Shown in pieces: positions 23,918 through 37,170 of a DNA stretch of 64,000 nucleotides. The notes below the pieces were generated by a model. The model was not told the origin of the DNA. It did no database searches and saw nothing but the letters and a program-made list of their open reading frames with translations. Positions within the stretch are counted from its first letter, which is position 1; each line of letters starts with the position of its first letter. This DNA comes from Homarus americanus (Eukaryota; Arthropoda; Malacostraca; Decapoda; Nephropidae): assembly GCF_018991925.1 (NCBI RefSeq), contig NW_024724368.1, positions 6,737,303-6,801,302 on the forward strand, given 5' to 3'. Made by a program: the position numbers and the translations under genes.

Positions 23918-23963
<46 letters not shown>
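23918..23963. repeat. (CA)n microsatellite
   Basis: About 23 CA units; paired with a (GT)n tract about 70 bases downstream. Confidence 0.95.
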
Positions 23964-23964
<1 letters not shown>

Positions 23965-24033
23965 CATCCTGGTACAAAACAAAGTGAGTTGCTCAATTCG
24001 TGTTCAATTGTAGATACCGGCAGGAATTGTTGT

Positions 24034-24035
<2 letters not shown>

Positions 24036-24087
<52 letters not shown>
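24036..24087. repeat. (GT)n microsatellite
   Basis: About 26 GT units, complementary to the preceding CA tract, so the two could form a long hairpin with a ~72-base loop. Confidence 0.95.
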
Positions 24088-24089
<2 letters not shown>

Positions 24090-24809
24090 TTTTTATCATG
24101 ACCAAGTGTTCATATTTCATTGACTTTTAAATTAAAATTAAACCCATCAGCTCTACCATGACCACCTCACTTTACACTTTCACCTTTAATAAGCAGTTTT
24201 ATCTCCTACGAATTTTACCTTCGATTAAACGCCCGCCTTTCCTGACTTGGCTGAAAATAATTCGGATGGGAGTCTGTTCTCAAATGACACGCTTTACTAA
24301 TTTTATGTTTTCTATAAATTTCTTCAGTTCTGTTATATTGTTTTCTCATTTTCTTTCTTTTATCGGTTATTTTATTTCTTAATTCCTTTCACTATCACTC
24401 ACTCTTCCTCTCAATATCACTTTTACCCTCACTGTCCCCATGATAAATTAAACTATCACCAATTTTCCCTCTTACCCCTTCCCGTCATTATCATTTATCA
24501 TTATCAACGTTATCATTATTATCGTATTCTCACCATCATTATTTCCATCATTTTTCTTCCTCTTGCTATTCTCTCTATCATTATCTTTATCATTATACAA
24601 TTTCCTTCATTATCTCTTACTCACATATATTTATCACTATCCTTCTCAATCATTATCATCCTTCCTCATTATACAGTTTTCTTCATTATATTTCTCTCAC
24701 GCATTCTCATTATACAGTATTATCATTATATTTTGTTGACTCATTGTTCTTGGTTCTTTTATTCTCACGATTATTGTCTTTTATCTTCACTCTCCTCTTT
24801 ACTATCATC
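24088..24809. other. Pyrimidine-rich stretch, no gene
   Basis: From about 24380 the plus strand is strongly C/T-biased with many CATTATC/TCATTAT motifs, leading into a pure CT tract. Confidence 0.6.

Positions 24810-24878
<69 letters not shown>
24810..24878. repeat. (CT)n microsatellite
   Basis: About 34 CT units. Confidence 0.95.
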
Positions 24879-24880
<2 letters not shown>

Positions 24881-25336
24881 AGTTCTGCGTTATCTCTACA
24901 TCCGAGTGAGCTAGTTTTTATCTCTCCCTCATCCCACAATCACCACAAAACAAGCAAATTTAGATTCCACATTCACAGAAAGTTCTTATAATCATGTTTC
25001 TTTTAACCGGATATGTGAGAGAGAAAGCAATAGGCCGGTTACCTCACAGCCTACGGTTACACAACACGTCGGTTGTCAAAACGTTGTACTGGCATTAGGG
25101 TTGAAATTTGATTTTTTTTTATTTACATGCGAGTGTAGGAAGTCAGTAATATGTATTGGGTCTAATGAGGGTCTACTGTAATAGATGGGGGCTTATATAG
25201 ATAGGCATGTATACGGGAATACATAAATATATACATACGTTCACGTTTACCGACAGGCATTCGCACACAGCACCATAAACCTTGTACACAAAATGGTCAC
25301 AAAATTTACACACTAAAAATACACAGGCACAATAGA

Positions 25337-25339
<3 letters not shown>
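24879..25339. other. No gene seen
   Basis: Featureless sequence between two microsatellites. Confidence 0.5.

Positions 25340-25409
<70 letters not shown>
25340..25409. repeat. (CA)n microsatellite
   Basis: About 35 perfect CA units. Confidence 0.97.
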
Positions 25410-25410
<1 letters not shown>

Positions 25411-25973
25411 GGGTTAACTGGATCATCGTCTTGGGTTACACTTCCTGAAGCAAGCATTATCCACTTGAAGATGTTACCAGAGACATGGACGTATTAATTC
25501 ATTTTTTTTTTAAATTTCCTAAAGGCCAGTTGATGCTGTATGGGATCAAAGCCACTGTGTATTAATGATAAAGTGACTTGTCTTCTCTTAATCGTGTCAA
25601 TAGTCATCAACTCGGCTTATAAATGTTCTCTATTTGGTTTCTACTCCTATTAAGAACATTTAACTATAACAAAATTAAGTTTATCTCCTTATCTCTTTTC
25701 TAAGATAAAATCTATACGGTACTCTGACCCTTGAAGCTCTCTGGCCTATCGACCCCTCGGCCACCCTCACCTCTTGCCTCTTCATCAGTCTCCGTCTCAA
25801 GTCACTGCCCACACTTCAATTTTATTTTCCCTGCCACCGCCAACACCAACACGGCCATCCTGTCTTTACGTTCCCTGTTGGTCCCCTACTCAGAGTAATC
25901 TTGAGTAGCCTTCTGTCCTGTCCTGGTAATATATGTACACCGTATTTCACCGTCAATCTCATGAAAATTAGCC
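25410..25973. other. No gene seen
   Basis: Mixed-composition sequence; nothing recognised. Confidence 0.5.
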
Positions 25974-26055
25974 CCTCAGCTTATGTCACCTGATGATTAA
26001 ACACCCTAACGCTATCTTGCGGGGGTCAGGTCAGGTTAGGTTAGGTTAGGGGGTT
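25974..26055 (+). repeat. Short dispersed repeat with telomere-like tail, copy C
   Basis: CCTCAGCTTATGT, then CACCTGATGATTAAACACCC, then TAACGCTATCTTGCGGGGGT, then CAGGTCAGG and about four TTAGG units. It shares the upstream CCTCAGCTTAT with copy A and the long central block with copy B, which ties the three together as one family. Confidence 0.7.
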
Positions 26056-26362
26056 GTTTGTCTTCAAGCCCACGCACTAAGGCCGCCCATACACTGCACA
26101 CCAAATGTTAAGAGGCTAAGCTTAACATCTCTCTCTTAGGTTCTGGGAGCAGGTTGAGAGCCGTTGACAGCGCCTCATCTGAGTTCACGCATGATGACAC
26201 CCGCCAGACCTTCGTCATACACGACTGAAGTCTCACGGCAGATATCCACAGTTCCTCTTTCGTCTTGAGGACTTACAAGCACCTCGTTTGGTAACTCATA
26301 AGACATTTGGGACACGATAAGATAACAATGATTATGAGTATTCCATTGACTGAAGACATTAC

Positions 26363-26366
<4 letters not shown>
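26056..26366. other. No gene seen
   Basis: Nothing recognised; an open frame here runs into the following microsatellite. Confidence 0.5.

Positions 26367-26408
<42 letters not shown>
26367..26408. repeat. (CA)n microsatellite
   Basis: About 21 CA units. Confidence 0.95.
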
Positions 26409-26414
<6 letters not shown>

Positions 26415-27177
26415 ACTGTATAAGGCAAGCAAAGTTTACACTGTAGGTAGATGAAACCTTCGCCTTGCCAGAAATCACAAACTAAACGAATTACACACCT
26501 CATCAGAGAGAGATCTTGTTGTGATATATCTAACACGCCACGTTTAGTCAGAAACATAATGATTTTTTTTAGTATAGTGTCCGCCTTTCCCAGTCGCCAC
26601 CATTCCTAGATCCTCCTCATAGAAAGCTGGAGAGAGTTACAAAAGCTCTGATGCATTTAATTTTAACACACTCTCAGAGATCTCTATTTGAACACTTTCT
26701 TTGTCCACCCAACTTGGAACTCATTCTCGCTGCAGTAGTAAACCGTAAATATTGACTGTTTCAACACACGTCATCATCAGTTTAAATAAAGTAGGAGTTA
26801 AGTGTACAACCAAATGGAGACGAACCCCAAGCAATTTGATATTCATTTGTGTACCAGAATTACTGTCACTATTCTTCAGTCAACTATAGTTTCTCCTCCT
26901 ACTACCTATATTACAATTATTATATGGATAATAGTGCTTCTGTCTCCATTACTGTTACTACTACTACCTCTGTTACCATAATTAATACTTCTGTTACACT
27001 TCAACACCTCCTAGTATCGTAAACACTGGCTAAAAATAATAATAGAACCCTCTGGCCTCAGTGATGAAGAATATTTTAACATTTTCTACTTCAGTAATTC
27101 ATTCTGAATTCATAAACACATTTCTCCTTTTTTTGTAAGCTTTGTAATAACAGCTGTCTGTCCCACAACTTTCGGAA
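26409..27177. other. No gene seen
   Basis: AT-rich; short TACTAC-like runs near 26900-26975. Confidence 0.5.
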
Positions 27178-27309
27178 TACATACATACATACATACATAC
27201 ATACATACATACATACATACATACATACATACATACATACATACACACACACATACACACATACACACACACACACACACATACATACATACATGCATAC
27301 ATACATACA
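27178..27309. repeat. (ACAT)n microsatellite with CA core
   Basis: About 30 ACAT units with a CA-rich interior. Minus-strand Tyr/Val/Cys/Met frames are artefacts. Confidence 0.95.
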
Positions 27310-28306
27310 AAAACACGGTAGAGAACCTTTCAAGCTCCCTTAAGTGTCGACAATTTAGCATAACGTAGGCTATTAAAATGTGTTGTGTGTTCACAGCAAA
27401 TGACACGAGACCTTTCAACTCTAACTGAAAACCTGTGGAGGTAAAGATAGAGAAATTACACTACAATATAACCAACACGTGAGGGGAGAAGCATTATAAC
27501 TGGTCTCGAATACGCGTTTGTGGTTAGGTTATAATTCACGTGTATGAGTGAGTCTGAGGTTGAACACGCGATACACCCTCGAGCGAACCTCAATTTACAT
27601 GGTTAAAATAATTGGATTGTTGAGTTTTTAAATTCATCCGAGCCTTTGGAAGTACCCGTCAGTGTTTCCAGCCGGAGTTTCATGAAAAGCCGTCCAACCT
27701 CCCTGTGTAGTGTCGCCATCACGTGTACGACAGGCGACAACTTCTTACAGTGAGCGATGCAACAATATCCCACGAATGAATGTGTTTGGAAATTTCGCTA
27801 TCAATAATTATCAAATTCTCTTTAAAAAAATAACAAAATGCCACGATTGCCATTTCAATAATCATTTCTGGAATTATTGGTATTTTTCCTATCTGGTAAA
27901 ACTTCCGAGACAACGAAAGCCCCTTTATAATATTTATACTGTATATACTTGTCACACTTGCCAGATGCTTCTGGTGTTATTGTACAGGGGTACCTAGTGA
28001 CAGCACTAGGATCCCGCTTCCTCTATCAAGGAATAAACAGTTGAAATTGAATATGGAATTGACAACGAAATACTGTCCTCTTATTAAGTGACCCAGCAGC
28101 AACACTCACTCTTAATTGAAGGGCAAAGACGTGTAAGGGATGATATAACTTTTTCATCTTAAAGTTACTGAGGCCTTTTAACTGTGCTGATTAACATAGC
28201 AACATCAAACGAGGTAATGAAGCAGTTCACACCACAGAGGGTACCAAGGAGAAGGTGCTAATTGGCTACCAGAGTCACTTTTATGATCTATAGTTATTAT
28301 TTTCAC

Positions 28307-28308
<2 letters not shown>
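27310..28308. other. No gene seen
   Basis: Opposing open frames at 27710-27997 and 27719-27955 overlap almost fully and have no recognised content. Confidence 0.5.
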
Positions 28309-28357
<49 letters not shown>

Positions 28358-28387
28358 GAATAACAAATAATAATAATAATAATAACA

Positions 28388-28449
<62 letters not shown>

Positions 28450-28465
28450 GAATAAGAATAATAAT
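28309..28465. repeat. (AAT)n microsatellite
   Basis: Roughly 50 AAT triplets with AAC and AAG interruptions. Confidence 0.97.
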
Positions 28466-29131
28466 AGTTTCATCAATATTCAACTCCTAAAAGCATTACT
28501 CGCGCTTACAAGACACTGTACATGTCAACAGGGCCTCAGATACACACACACGTATATCACCTCAACACGGCGGAACAAAATATGAACACAATGAACATCT
28601 TGTTTACCTGAAAATTTACGACCACCTGTTCCTTCACTTTAAGCCATGTATCTTACAAACAGCATTATCAAATTATTTTAATATATTCCACATTTAACTA
28701 TAGCTATCTTCAATTATTTACACATGTTAAAAATAAACTCATATGCCCAGGAGTATAAATGTTCCCAGAGACGAATTTACCCAAAGTAAAATATTAAATA
28801 CCGAAAAATCTGATAAAATAATTTTCTTTTAACATTACCTCAATAACAATTAACTACTGGCTAATCACACCTGTAAACACTGACTAAAAACAATAAAATC
28901 ATTAATGTTTATTTTTACTGACTAACCATGTACTGTGTCACTGGATTTACCATAGGTAGTGAGAGATACCACATCAGGCCAACACCTCGGCTGGCTGCTC
29001 CTGGTATCGCCCTTTGCATCAGCCTGCGACCAATAGTGCTGTGGAAAGAAGAAATATAACTCAATATAAGAGATTCCATGACTAGGTGTGGTAATACTGT
29101 TGACAGAGCGTGACGAACGAATTATTTGGAG

Positions 29132-29134
<3 letters not shown>
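28466..29134. other. No gene seen
   Basis: AT-rich sequence with nothing recognised. Confidence 0.5.

Positions 29135-29182
<48 letters not shown>
29135..29182. repeat. (GA)n microsatellite
   Basis: About 24 GA units. Confidence 0.95.
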
Positions 29183-29185
<3 letters not shown>

Positions 29186-29577
29186 TGTTTCAACTAGGAT
29201 ATCTCAACACTTCACTATAAACTGTACTAAGATGGTGTCCAATAAGAAGCTGCTTCAGGGTTCCTCAACAAAGCTCACATTTACCACTCCGTCAAAACCT
29301 CATTACAGCATCTAAAAAAACAAAGATCACGCTCCCTCCTCCCTCGTCTTTGCTTCCATCAGTGAGATACAAGGAACACTGTGTCAGTCGTGTTAGTATT
29401 GAGAATAAAAGTTTAAAAAAGAAAATGAATAAAATATTAATAAAGGATGAATTAAATGCAGGAGAGAATTAAAGAAATGACAATATAAGGAGTGAAAGGA
29501 GAGAATCAAGTGAAAGTGGGAAAGGGAAAGTATTAACATAAGTGACTACGAGTAAATGTTGGAAGAAATCATTTGCG
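29183..29577. other. No gene seen
   Basis: Nothing recognised; A-rich toward the end. Confidence 0.5.
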
Positions 29578-29629
29578 TATGTATGTATGTATGTATGTAT
29601 GTATGTACGTATGTATGTACGTATGTATA
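29578..29629. repeat. (GTAT)n microsatellite
   Basis: About 13 GTAT units with GTAC variants. Confidence 0.95.
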
Positions 29630-29691
29630 GTAGAGAGAGAAATATTAGGAACAGTATATGTACAATATATTAAAAAAAAAACATACCCGCT

Positions 29692-29962
29692 GCAACAGCA
29701 CCATTTGTATTATATAAATATTTACCCAAATGTATAATACCAAATTATTCACTAAGTTATTCAACAATGACTCAGTAGTTATTCACCAAGTTATTCAACT
29801 GTATTGTTGTTATGAACTGCTGAGGTGACATTCCCTTCGGGGAGCGAGCGAGGTCAGGCTGGGGTCAGAGCATGTCAGCAACAACACAGTTGAATAACTT
29901 GGTGAATAATTTGGTATTATACATTTGGGTAAATATTTATATAATACAAATGGTGCTGTTAC
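29692..29962. mobile_element. Foldback / MITE-like element with 72-bp inverted arms
   Basis: The left arm (about 29694-29765, starting AACAGCACCATTTGTATTAT) and right arm (about 29889-29962) are reverse complements over roughly 72 bases with a single mismatch by eye. A second inner inverted pair (about 29777-29813 with 29876-29908) repeats the arm tip, so the left side carries the ATTCAC(T/C)AAGTTATTCAAC segment twice. The ~60-base GC-richer core has no open frame. Near-perfect arms suggest a recent or gene-converted element. No clean target duplication was identified. Confidence 0.7.
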
Positions 29963-30623
29963 ACCGCCACATACAGAAAATACATCAGAAAAATCAACAA
30001 CAAATTTAAAACAGAGAAAAAAACTACAAAAAAAAGGCGAAAAATCTACAAAACGTAAATAAAAATTGAGGAATATGTAGACAAAAGGCAAGTGAGACGA
30101 CTAACTGAGAAAGAAAGAAAGAAAGAAAGAAAGAAAAGAGAGAGAGAAAGAGAGGTAAATGTTATCACACCATGATGAGGATGTAAACACGAGAGAGAAA
30201 ATTGACGAGGAAGAATTTTTCCCTTTTGGGGGATTTAAGCAAAGTTTTCTCCTTTGAATAAATCAACTGGAGTTACTTGCTTGCATCTTCCCCAGTGGCA
30301 CGAGGACGGTGACTAACTGTTGTCGTGCCCTCGGGAGATATCACCGACTTCTACAAACATATGTCTTGTTTTATTTAACACGGCCCGCACACTTTATGCT
30401 TATACTGTGATTCTCAAATAACTTTCTTTTATAATTTCTGTTGTCTTTAGTTCAAGTGAGGATTTTATATTTTTTTATAGCGCTGGCATTTTCCTTAAGA
30501 CTTTTAGAGGATTTTTAATGTTTTATATTTTAAATTTTGACTCATTCTTGGTATAATTTATGACTCGCAACGTTAAAGTTTTATAGGAATTAATTACCCT
30601 TAAACTAAAGCCAAATAGAACTG

Positions 30624-30627
<4 letters not shown>
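29963..30627. other. No gene; (GAAA)n run
   Basis: Contains a GAAA tetranucleotide run at about 30107-30135 followed by GAGA. Otherwise nothing recognised. Confidence 0.5.

Positions 30628-30668
<41 letters not shown>
30628..30668. repeat. (CT)n microsatellite
   Basis: About 20 CT units; a second CT tract lies at 30840-30874 and the plus strand stays pyrimidine-rich to about 31100. Confidence 0.95.
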
Positions 30669-30669
<1 letters not shown>

Positions 30670-30838
30670 TTGCGAAAAGTTAGTCATTACGGTTTTTCTC
30701 TTAAATTATTTCTTCCACAGATCCTGACAAAACAAACTCCTTGATGCTGAGGATAAACTTGGCGGAGGTAGGATATAATAGATTCCTGATGAACGTAAGA
30801 GAGACCAAAGGATACCCACGTACCACGCCCAGCCCACA

Positions 30839-30876
<38 letters not shown>

Positions 30877-31316
30877 TATCTTTGTCTCTCTCCTTCCCTC
30901 CTCTACTTTCTTCATCAATTCTCTTTATTTCTCTCTGTTTCCTTTATTCTATGTCTCATCATCATTATTCACTTTCCTTTATTATTCTACTCTTGTTTTT
31001 CCCTATTCCACTTTATCACTTCCTTGCTTTCCCTCCACTCCTACTTACTCTAAATATCATCCTACAATATACTTTCTCTTCTGGTCCCCACCCTCCACCC
31101 CCCCCCCGCTGCGTCAAGCCAATCCCCTGAACACCTTATATAACACCCTCACCCCCCAGTTAAGCCCTTTAGCGTACCGGGTCTTTACGTCTTAACTCTT
31201 GGTCGTAATCTCCCATCAACACGGGTTTAATTTAATCTCTGATGTTACTTAGAGAGTGAGTGAGTGAGTGAGTGAGAGGAAAAAGGAAGCAAGAGAAAGT
31301 GTGAGAAGAAAAGGGT

Positions 31317-31318
<2 letters not shown>
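30669..31318. other. Pyrimidine-rich stretch, no gene
   Basis: The Ser/Leu/Phe-rich frame at 30741-31130 is a reading of the CT tract and following C/T-rich sequence. Confidence 0.6.
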
Positions 31319-31360
<42 letters not shown>

Positions 31361-31388
31361 GTGTGTGTGTGTGTGTATATGTGTGTGC
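31319..31388. repeat. (GT)n microsatellite
   Basis: About 34 GT units with GC and TATA variants; a short (CA)n follows at about 31471-31489. Confidence 0.95.
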
Positions 31389-31769
31389 GTACTAACTTTC
31401 ATAAGTGGGAGTCGATCATATGGTACAAATAAATCGTACCATTACTTTCTCCGGCCAGACAGCTTCAGGGACACACACACACACACACAGTACAGGCTGT
31501 TTCATCCATTATACACCACGCTTATGACATGAAACTTCCTGCAGATCACCTAAAATGGAAAGTGATCTACAAGTACTAAAAAATTCTACGATGCTAAAAC
31601 AATGGTGAAAGTTTCTCGCTTCCCAGACCTGTTTATCCAAAGGTGTGTGTGTGTGTTACAATTAATTAAAGAAAAAAGTTAACCAATTCTCACTTGTGGA
31701 AAGTTTATAATCTTAAATACTTTTCAATGAATATTATGTATAACGAAAGTCACTGGTTCACTGAGGGTA

Positions 31770-31775
<6 letters not shown>
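31389..31775. other. No gene seen
   Basis: Nothing recognised apart from short CA and GT runs. Confidence 0.5.

Positions 31776-31825
<50 letters not shown>
31776..31825. repeat. (GA)n microsatellite
   Basis: About 25 GA units. Confidence 0.95.
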
Positions 31826-31828
<3 letters not shown>

Positions 31829-32172
31829 TTCATTCACTCATCAAGTATATATCACTAAAGTAATCGAGTCCTTTAACGAAAAAAATTAAAATCACGAAAA
31901 TACGAAACAATGTGAAAAATCGTTCTCTACTTTTTTCACGATTGGAAATAAACGAATAAAAATACAATGCAAAATTTAAAAAATATATACAGTATATATA
32001 TTCCCTTGACTTACATTCTTAAAGACCCTCATCAGTGAAAATTTCGGAAACGTCAATACACGACCTCCACTACTTCTACTACTACTACTACTGGTCTACT
32101 ATTGTTACTATTATGGAGTGATGTAGCTTGTAGAGAAAGAAATCACTGAGTGAGAGTGAAAGTGTGAGCAAA
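31826..32172. other. No gene seen
   Basis: AT-rich sequence with a short ACT run near 32070-32090. Confidence 0.5.
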
Positions 32173-32275
32173 GGGAGGTGAGGCTACGGGGGTGAGGTGA
32201 GGCTAGGGGGGTGAGGTGAGGCTAGGGGATGAGGTGAGGCGAGGAGATGAAGTGAAGCAAGGGAGGTGGGGCAAA
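32173..32275 (+). repeat. G-rich ~21-bp minisatellite
   Basis: About five units of GGGGGTGAGGTGAGGCTA, decaying rightward. Confidence 0.8.
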
Positions 32276-32395
32276 GAGGGGGCTGAGAGCCAGGTAGAAC
32301 AGCATCAAATTTAAATAAATGACTTTCAGAGGGGGCTGGTTGGGGCTGGCTGGCTTATTGTATATTACAATTAAATGTAGCTACCATATTACTAA

Positions 32396-32730
32396 TCTAA
32401 TATACTATAGGACTAGGCGTGTGTCTGTTTGTGTGTGTGTGTGTGTCTGTCTGTTCTGGGCAGCCGAAACGGCACAATCGTTTTTCATCAAACTTGGTGG
32501 AAAAATCGCAAAAAATTCGTAGAGTGGAACAAACCTGGTCCCATGTCGATGGTTTCTTTAGGAAGGCATTAGTTAACAATTTTATTTACGATAGAAAACA
32601 ATGCAAGTCTACGGACTTGGCGCACCCTAATTAACCATGCAAGTCTACGGACTTGGGGCACCCTCATTCGCTGTACGCTGTCACGAACTTTCAAACTTTC
32701 ACTGGGCACGAAGGGCCCGCGATCACTTGT
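32396..32730 (+). repeat. Dispersed repeat family R1, copy 2
   Basis: Matches 5452-5804 from TCTAATATACTATAGGACTA to CGCGATCACTTGT with few substitutions and a shorter GT tract. Its flanks carry an imperfect direct repeat: AGCTACCATATTACTAA before the copy and AGCTACCATATTATTAAG about 40 bases after it. ACTATAGGAC also recurs just beyond the right end. This could mean a tandem unit longer than the shared block, or an insertion into a duplicated site. Confidence 0.8.
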
Positions 32731-32845
32731 GGTTTACTATAGGACAGTAGCGGTTTATTTTACTTAATACAGCTACCATATTATTAAGCTTATACTACAA
32801 TACATCAAGGTTCATTTAACTCAACGTATTACAAAATACGCCAGA

Positions 32846-32848
<3 letters not shown>

Positions 32849-32924
<76 letters not shown>

Positions 32925-32925
32925 A
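32849..32925. repeat. (GT)n microsatellite
   Basis: About 38 GT units with GC variants; a complementary (CA)n tract lies at about 33037-33072. Confidence 0.95.
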
Positions 32926-33034
32926 TTTTTTGCAGGAGCTATACAAGGGTGTTGTTGAGGGTACGGTAGAGCGCGTTTATAGAGTGAAAGCCACGATGCC
33001 TAAAGGGGCCAACACCCTCTACCCAAACCTGACT

Positions 33035-33074
<40 letters not shown>

Positions 33075-33457
33075 AAACTAATTTCAAGGTATGACACTTA
33101 AATATAATAATTAATGACAAATTTCCAGGTAGTAACCATTTACCTGACCACACTGACCCACACGCCTTGTGCAAACAATGATGACCCAACCTGATCTCAT
33201 CTCTTGGTTACCTCTCACAGGGGCTTTCAAAGTCCTAAATGTAAAAAAATGTACTTCCCAGAAATGGCGAAGTTCAGAAGGGCAAAAGTGTCGGTTCTCT
33301 CTCCCATCTAAAGGATCCTGTACGCAACTATGATACCGGGGACAGCACTGACACCTGTACTGGGCTCAGTGTGTGTACTCTTGTAAATTATAATCAAGTA
33401 ATATTTTCTAGGAATAATATTAGGAAACAATATTAATAATAACAATAGCAGTAATCT

Positions 33458-33458
<1 letters not shown>
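32926..33458. other. No gene seen
   Basis: The sequence between the GT and CA tracts, and after them, has no recognised content. Confidence 0.5.
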
Positions 33459-34156
<698 letters not shown>

Positions 34157-34290
34157 TTAAGGGCGGGAGGGTGGAGGGTGGGTGGAGGGTGGGGTGAGGG
34201 TTGGGGTGGGGTGGAGGATGGGGTGAGGGCGGGAGGGTGGAGGGTGGGGTGAGGGTGGGGGTGGAGGATGGGGTGAGGGTGGGGTGAGGA
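34157..34290 (+). repeat. G-rich minisatellite
   Basis: Units of GGGTGGAGGGTGGGGTGA with variants; G-quadruplex potential on the plus strand. Confidence 0.85.
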
Positions 34291-36534
34291 GGCGTGGGAC
34301 AGGGGTGAGCTGGTTAATACCGGAAGCGCTAAAGCCTGAGACATATCATAAAAAAGGACTGATTGTGTAAATTACTTGATGTGAAAGTTCCTGAAAGTAA
34401 ATAATTCGGTCGTTCCTTTTCTTGCTATAAGTTCAAACAACCAGACACGCTAGATTTCATACAGATAGTCTTATCATATATCTTTTATTACAAATATTAC
34501 AAAGAGTAACTGAGAAGCGTATCATCTCAAAAAGCATAATGTCATCCTAAGAAATAAGGAAACAGAAATCACAAAATATTAGTCATAAATGTATATCCGC
34601 CAAACACGACAGCAATTCATTCTAAATATTTCATGATGTTATGGCAAATTGAAGCTTATTGGTAAAACATCACATAATTTAAAAGATGGGGAGGGTAAAG
34701 TATTCTATATCACACTGAAGATAAATAAAAACAAAATAACTAATATACTTGTAAAATATGTAAAGTTTTAAAAGTTGAAAAATATCACACGGAAATAACC
34801 TGTAATGAACTGTGTGTATGTGTAGTATTCCTCAAACGTCTAAATGTCAGGTTTCAGAATCATTCAAGAAAAAAAAATTAGATTTGGTTAGATGAAGTGA
34901 CTTACCACCTCACGATCGAGAATGACGACAAGACGGACAAAACAAACTATGGCGGGGGTATTGTAAATATTGAATGATGGTGAAATGGGTAAAATAAATT
35001 ATTAATTTTTCGAAAATTTATTAGGTTTTTGGTGTATATGAACAGAGTCGTTGCCTACCGGTAAGATGAAAGTATTTAACGAGGAAGTTTGTCTTTTTAC
35101 TGATTTCATAAAAAGTGGTCGATGATAAATCTACCGAGACGAAAACTGAAAACTTGTTTGTTATATTTCCTCCATCAAGAAGCTTACAATAATGTCAACT
35201 TATCTGAAAGTAAAAAAAAAAAAAATACGTTAATGATTGTCAGAAGATGTGTAATGTAACTTGAGTGAGAAGACCGGAACACGACACTCTTACATGTTCC
35301 CTCCTTGAAAGTTGAAGTCAATTCACTGAGTCAGTGTAATCAACCTGAAGCCACAACCTGACACTGATGAACTGACAGACTCACTGCTATATGCACCCAT
35401 CATCTCCCATGTACTGTATAAATGCGGGAATAATTGAGGGAAGATTATTTAAATAACGAAGGGAAAAGGAAGAACTTGGCGATAACAGTAAACAATAAAA
35501 TGTAAAATATGATAAGTTGTTTCCTCACTGATGACATCTAGTGTACGGTTCATCTTCTCGCACACGGCTGTTACATGAAAAAATCAAGTTACAAACACAC
35601 ACGCACAGGTAAACAGTAAACAAATACTGGAAATAATAAACACTTAGAATAATTATAACATCACGAAAACCAAGATATATTATACACACACGAACGGGAT
35701 GTATTTCCATATTCCCAGACGAAGCTAACGGGGGACCATAAGACAATATGAACGAGTAAATATATGGACTCAGGTGACCACAAACTGGCCAGGAGCTGCG
35801 TCAACGTGGACTGATGGGTGGCCAGGAGCTGCGTCAACGTGGACTGATGGGTCGGGAAGTATGTACCGTAGGTCACCTGTCTGACGGTCCACTGCAGGGT
35901 ACGAATATGTGGTGGGTTATATGAGTCACCTTGTCGTACACCAGTTGCGATGCCGAAAACCTGCTCCAGCACACCTCACAGTGACGCAATACTACCTAAT
36001 TGAGGTGAATAAAGTCATAAATCACCATAGTTCAACAGAGGTTAAGATAGGATGTTTTGCCGCTGCTGAACTGACCTGAGATGTATGCTGTAACCGTGCA
36101 TGAGTTAAACAACATCATGTACACCGTTTCTATAATGTCCCTCACTTAAAATATAATTCCCTTATTCCATACTGACTTTTTTGCTCATTATCTCGTTCAT
36201 CTATAATTACTACAGCAATTTCGGCATCTTGTTACCAGCATCGACACTTAAATAGTTATGCTGTCAACTTGTCCAAACCCGGTGTACCCCCCCCCCTTAA
36301 CCCTCAATTTCCTACAATAATTATACATACTTGTCTGAGGTTGAACACAGCCAAGCATTTACATCTCCCATTCATCTTCAGTGACATCTACACATTCTTC
36401 CTCCTTCAGTCATTAATGAAATACTTTGTTTATCTCTTCAACACATTGTTCATTGAGAAGTTTTGTATTTCTCGGAGTGACAATGACTGAATGTTCACTG
36501 CAGGTTGGTGAACAAGGTGTGTGGGGTGAGTCTG

Positions 36535-36536
<2 letters not shown>
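34291..36536. other. No gene; one 33-bp duplication
   Basis: About 2.2 kb of AT-rich sequence. The only structure is a perfect tandem duplication of 33 bases (GGCCAGGAGCTGCGTCAACG...) at 35787-35852. Minus-strand frames at 35525-35972 run across it without a recognised family. Confidence 0.55.

Positions 36537-36577
<41 letters not shown>
36537..36577. repeat. (CA)n microsatellite
   Basis: About 20 CA units ending in CGCGCG. Confidence 0.95.
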
Positions 36578-36579
<2 letters not shown>

Positions 36580-36641
36580 GCGCATATTTAAGTTTGGGAG
36601 TACGAAAACCTTATTAGATGAGTATAGAGAAAATATAAAAC

Positions 36642-36646
<5 letters not shown>

Positions 36647-36708
<62 letters not shown>
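36647..36708. repeat. (GA)n microsatellite
   Basis: About 31 GA units. Confidence 0.95.
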
Positions 36709-36710
<2 letters not shown>

Positions 36711-37106
36711 TGTATCACAATGTGTCGCCAACCAGGTCAGTCATGCAATAAAATCAATAAATGAATCAGATGAATATATAACATATTATTAATGACAAAT
36801 ATATCGGATTGCTGTGGCTGAAAAAGTGACCAGGTTCAAAAAACAGTTTTTGTGGGTTGACTAAATACTTTTATATCCACAAGGTAATGGTGTTATAATT
36901 TTAATGATAATAATGAAAATACATAAATAACTTACAAATTATTAACCCAAACGTAATTACAAGACAAAAATACGAAGTCTAATATTCAGCCCATTGTATT
37001 CAAAAGTATTTATCGCCATAATTTTCATGAGGAAAAACCCATTAAAAAATAGAAAGTTTGATTACTCGGTTATTAACCTAAATAATGACTACAGTATACA
37101 CACGTA

Positions 37107-37108
<2 letters not shown>
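36709..37108. other. No gene seen
   Basis: AT-rich; nothing recognised. Confidence 0.5.
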
Positions 37109-37159
<51 letters not shown>

Positions 37160-37170
37160 CACACACACAC
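37109..37170. repeat. (CA)n microsatellite
   Basis: About 31 CA units with one GC variant. Confidence 0.95.
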
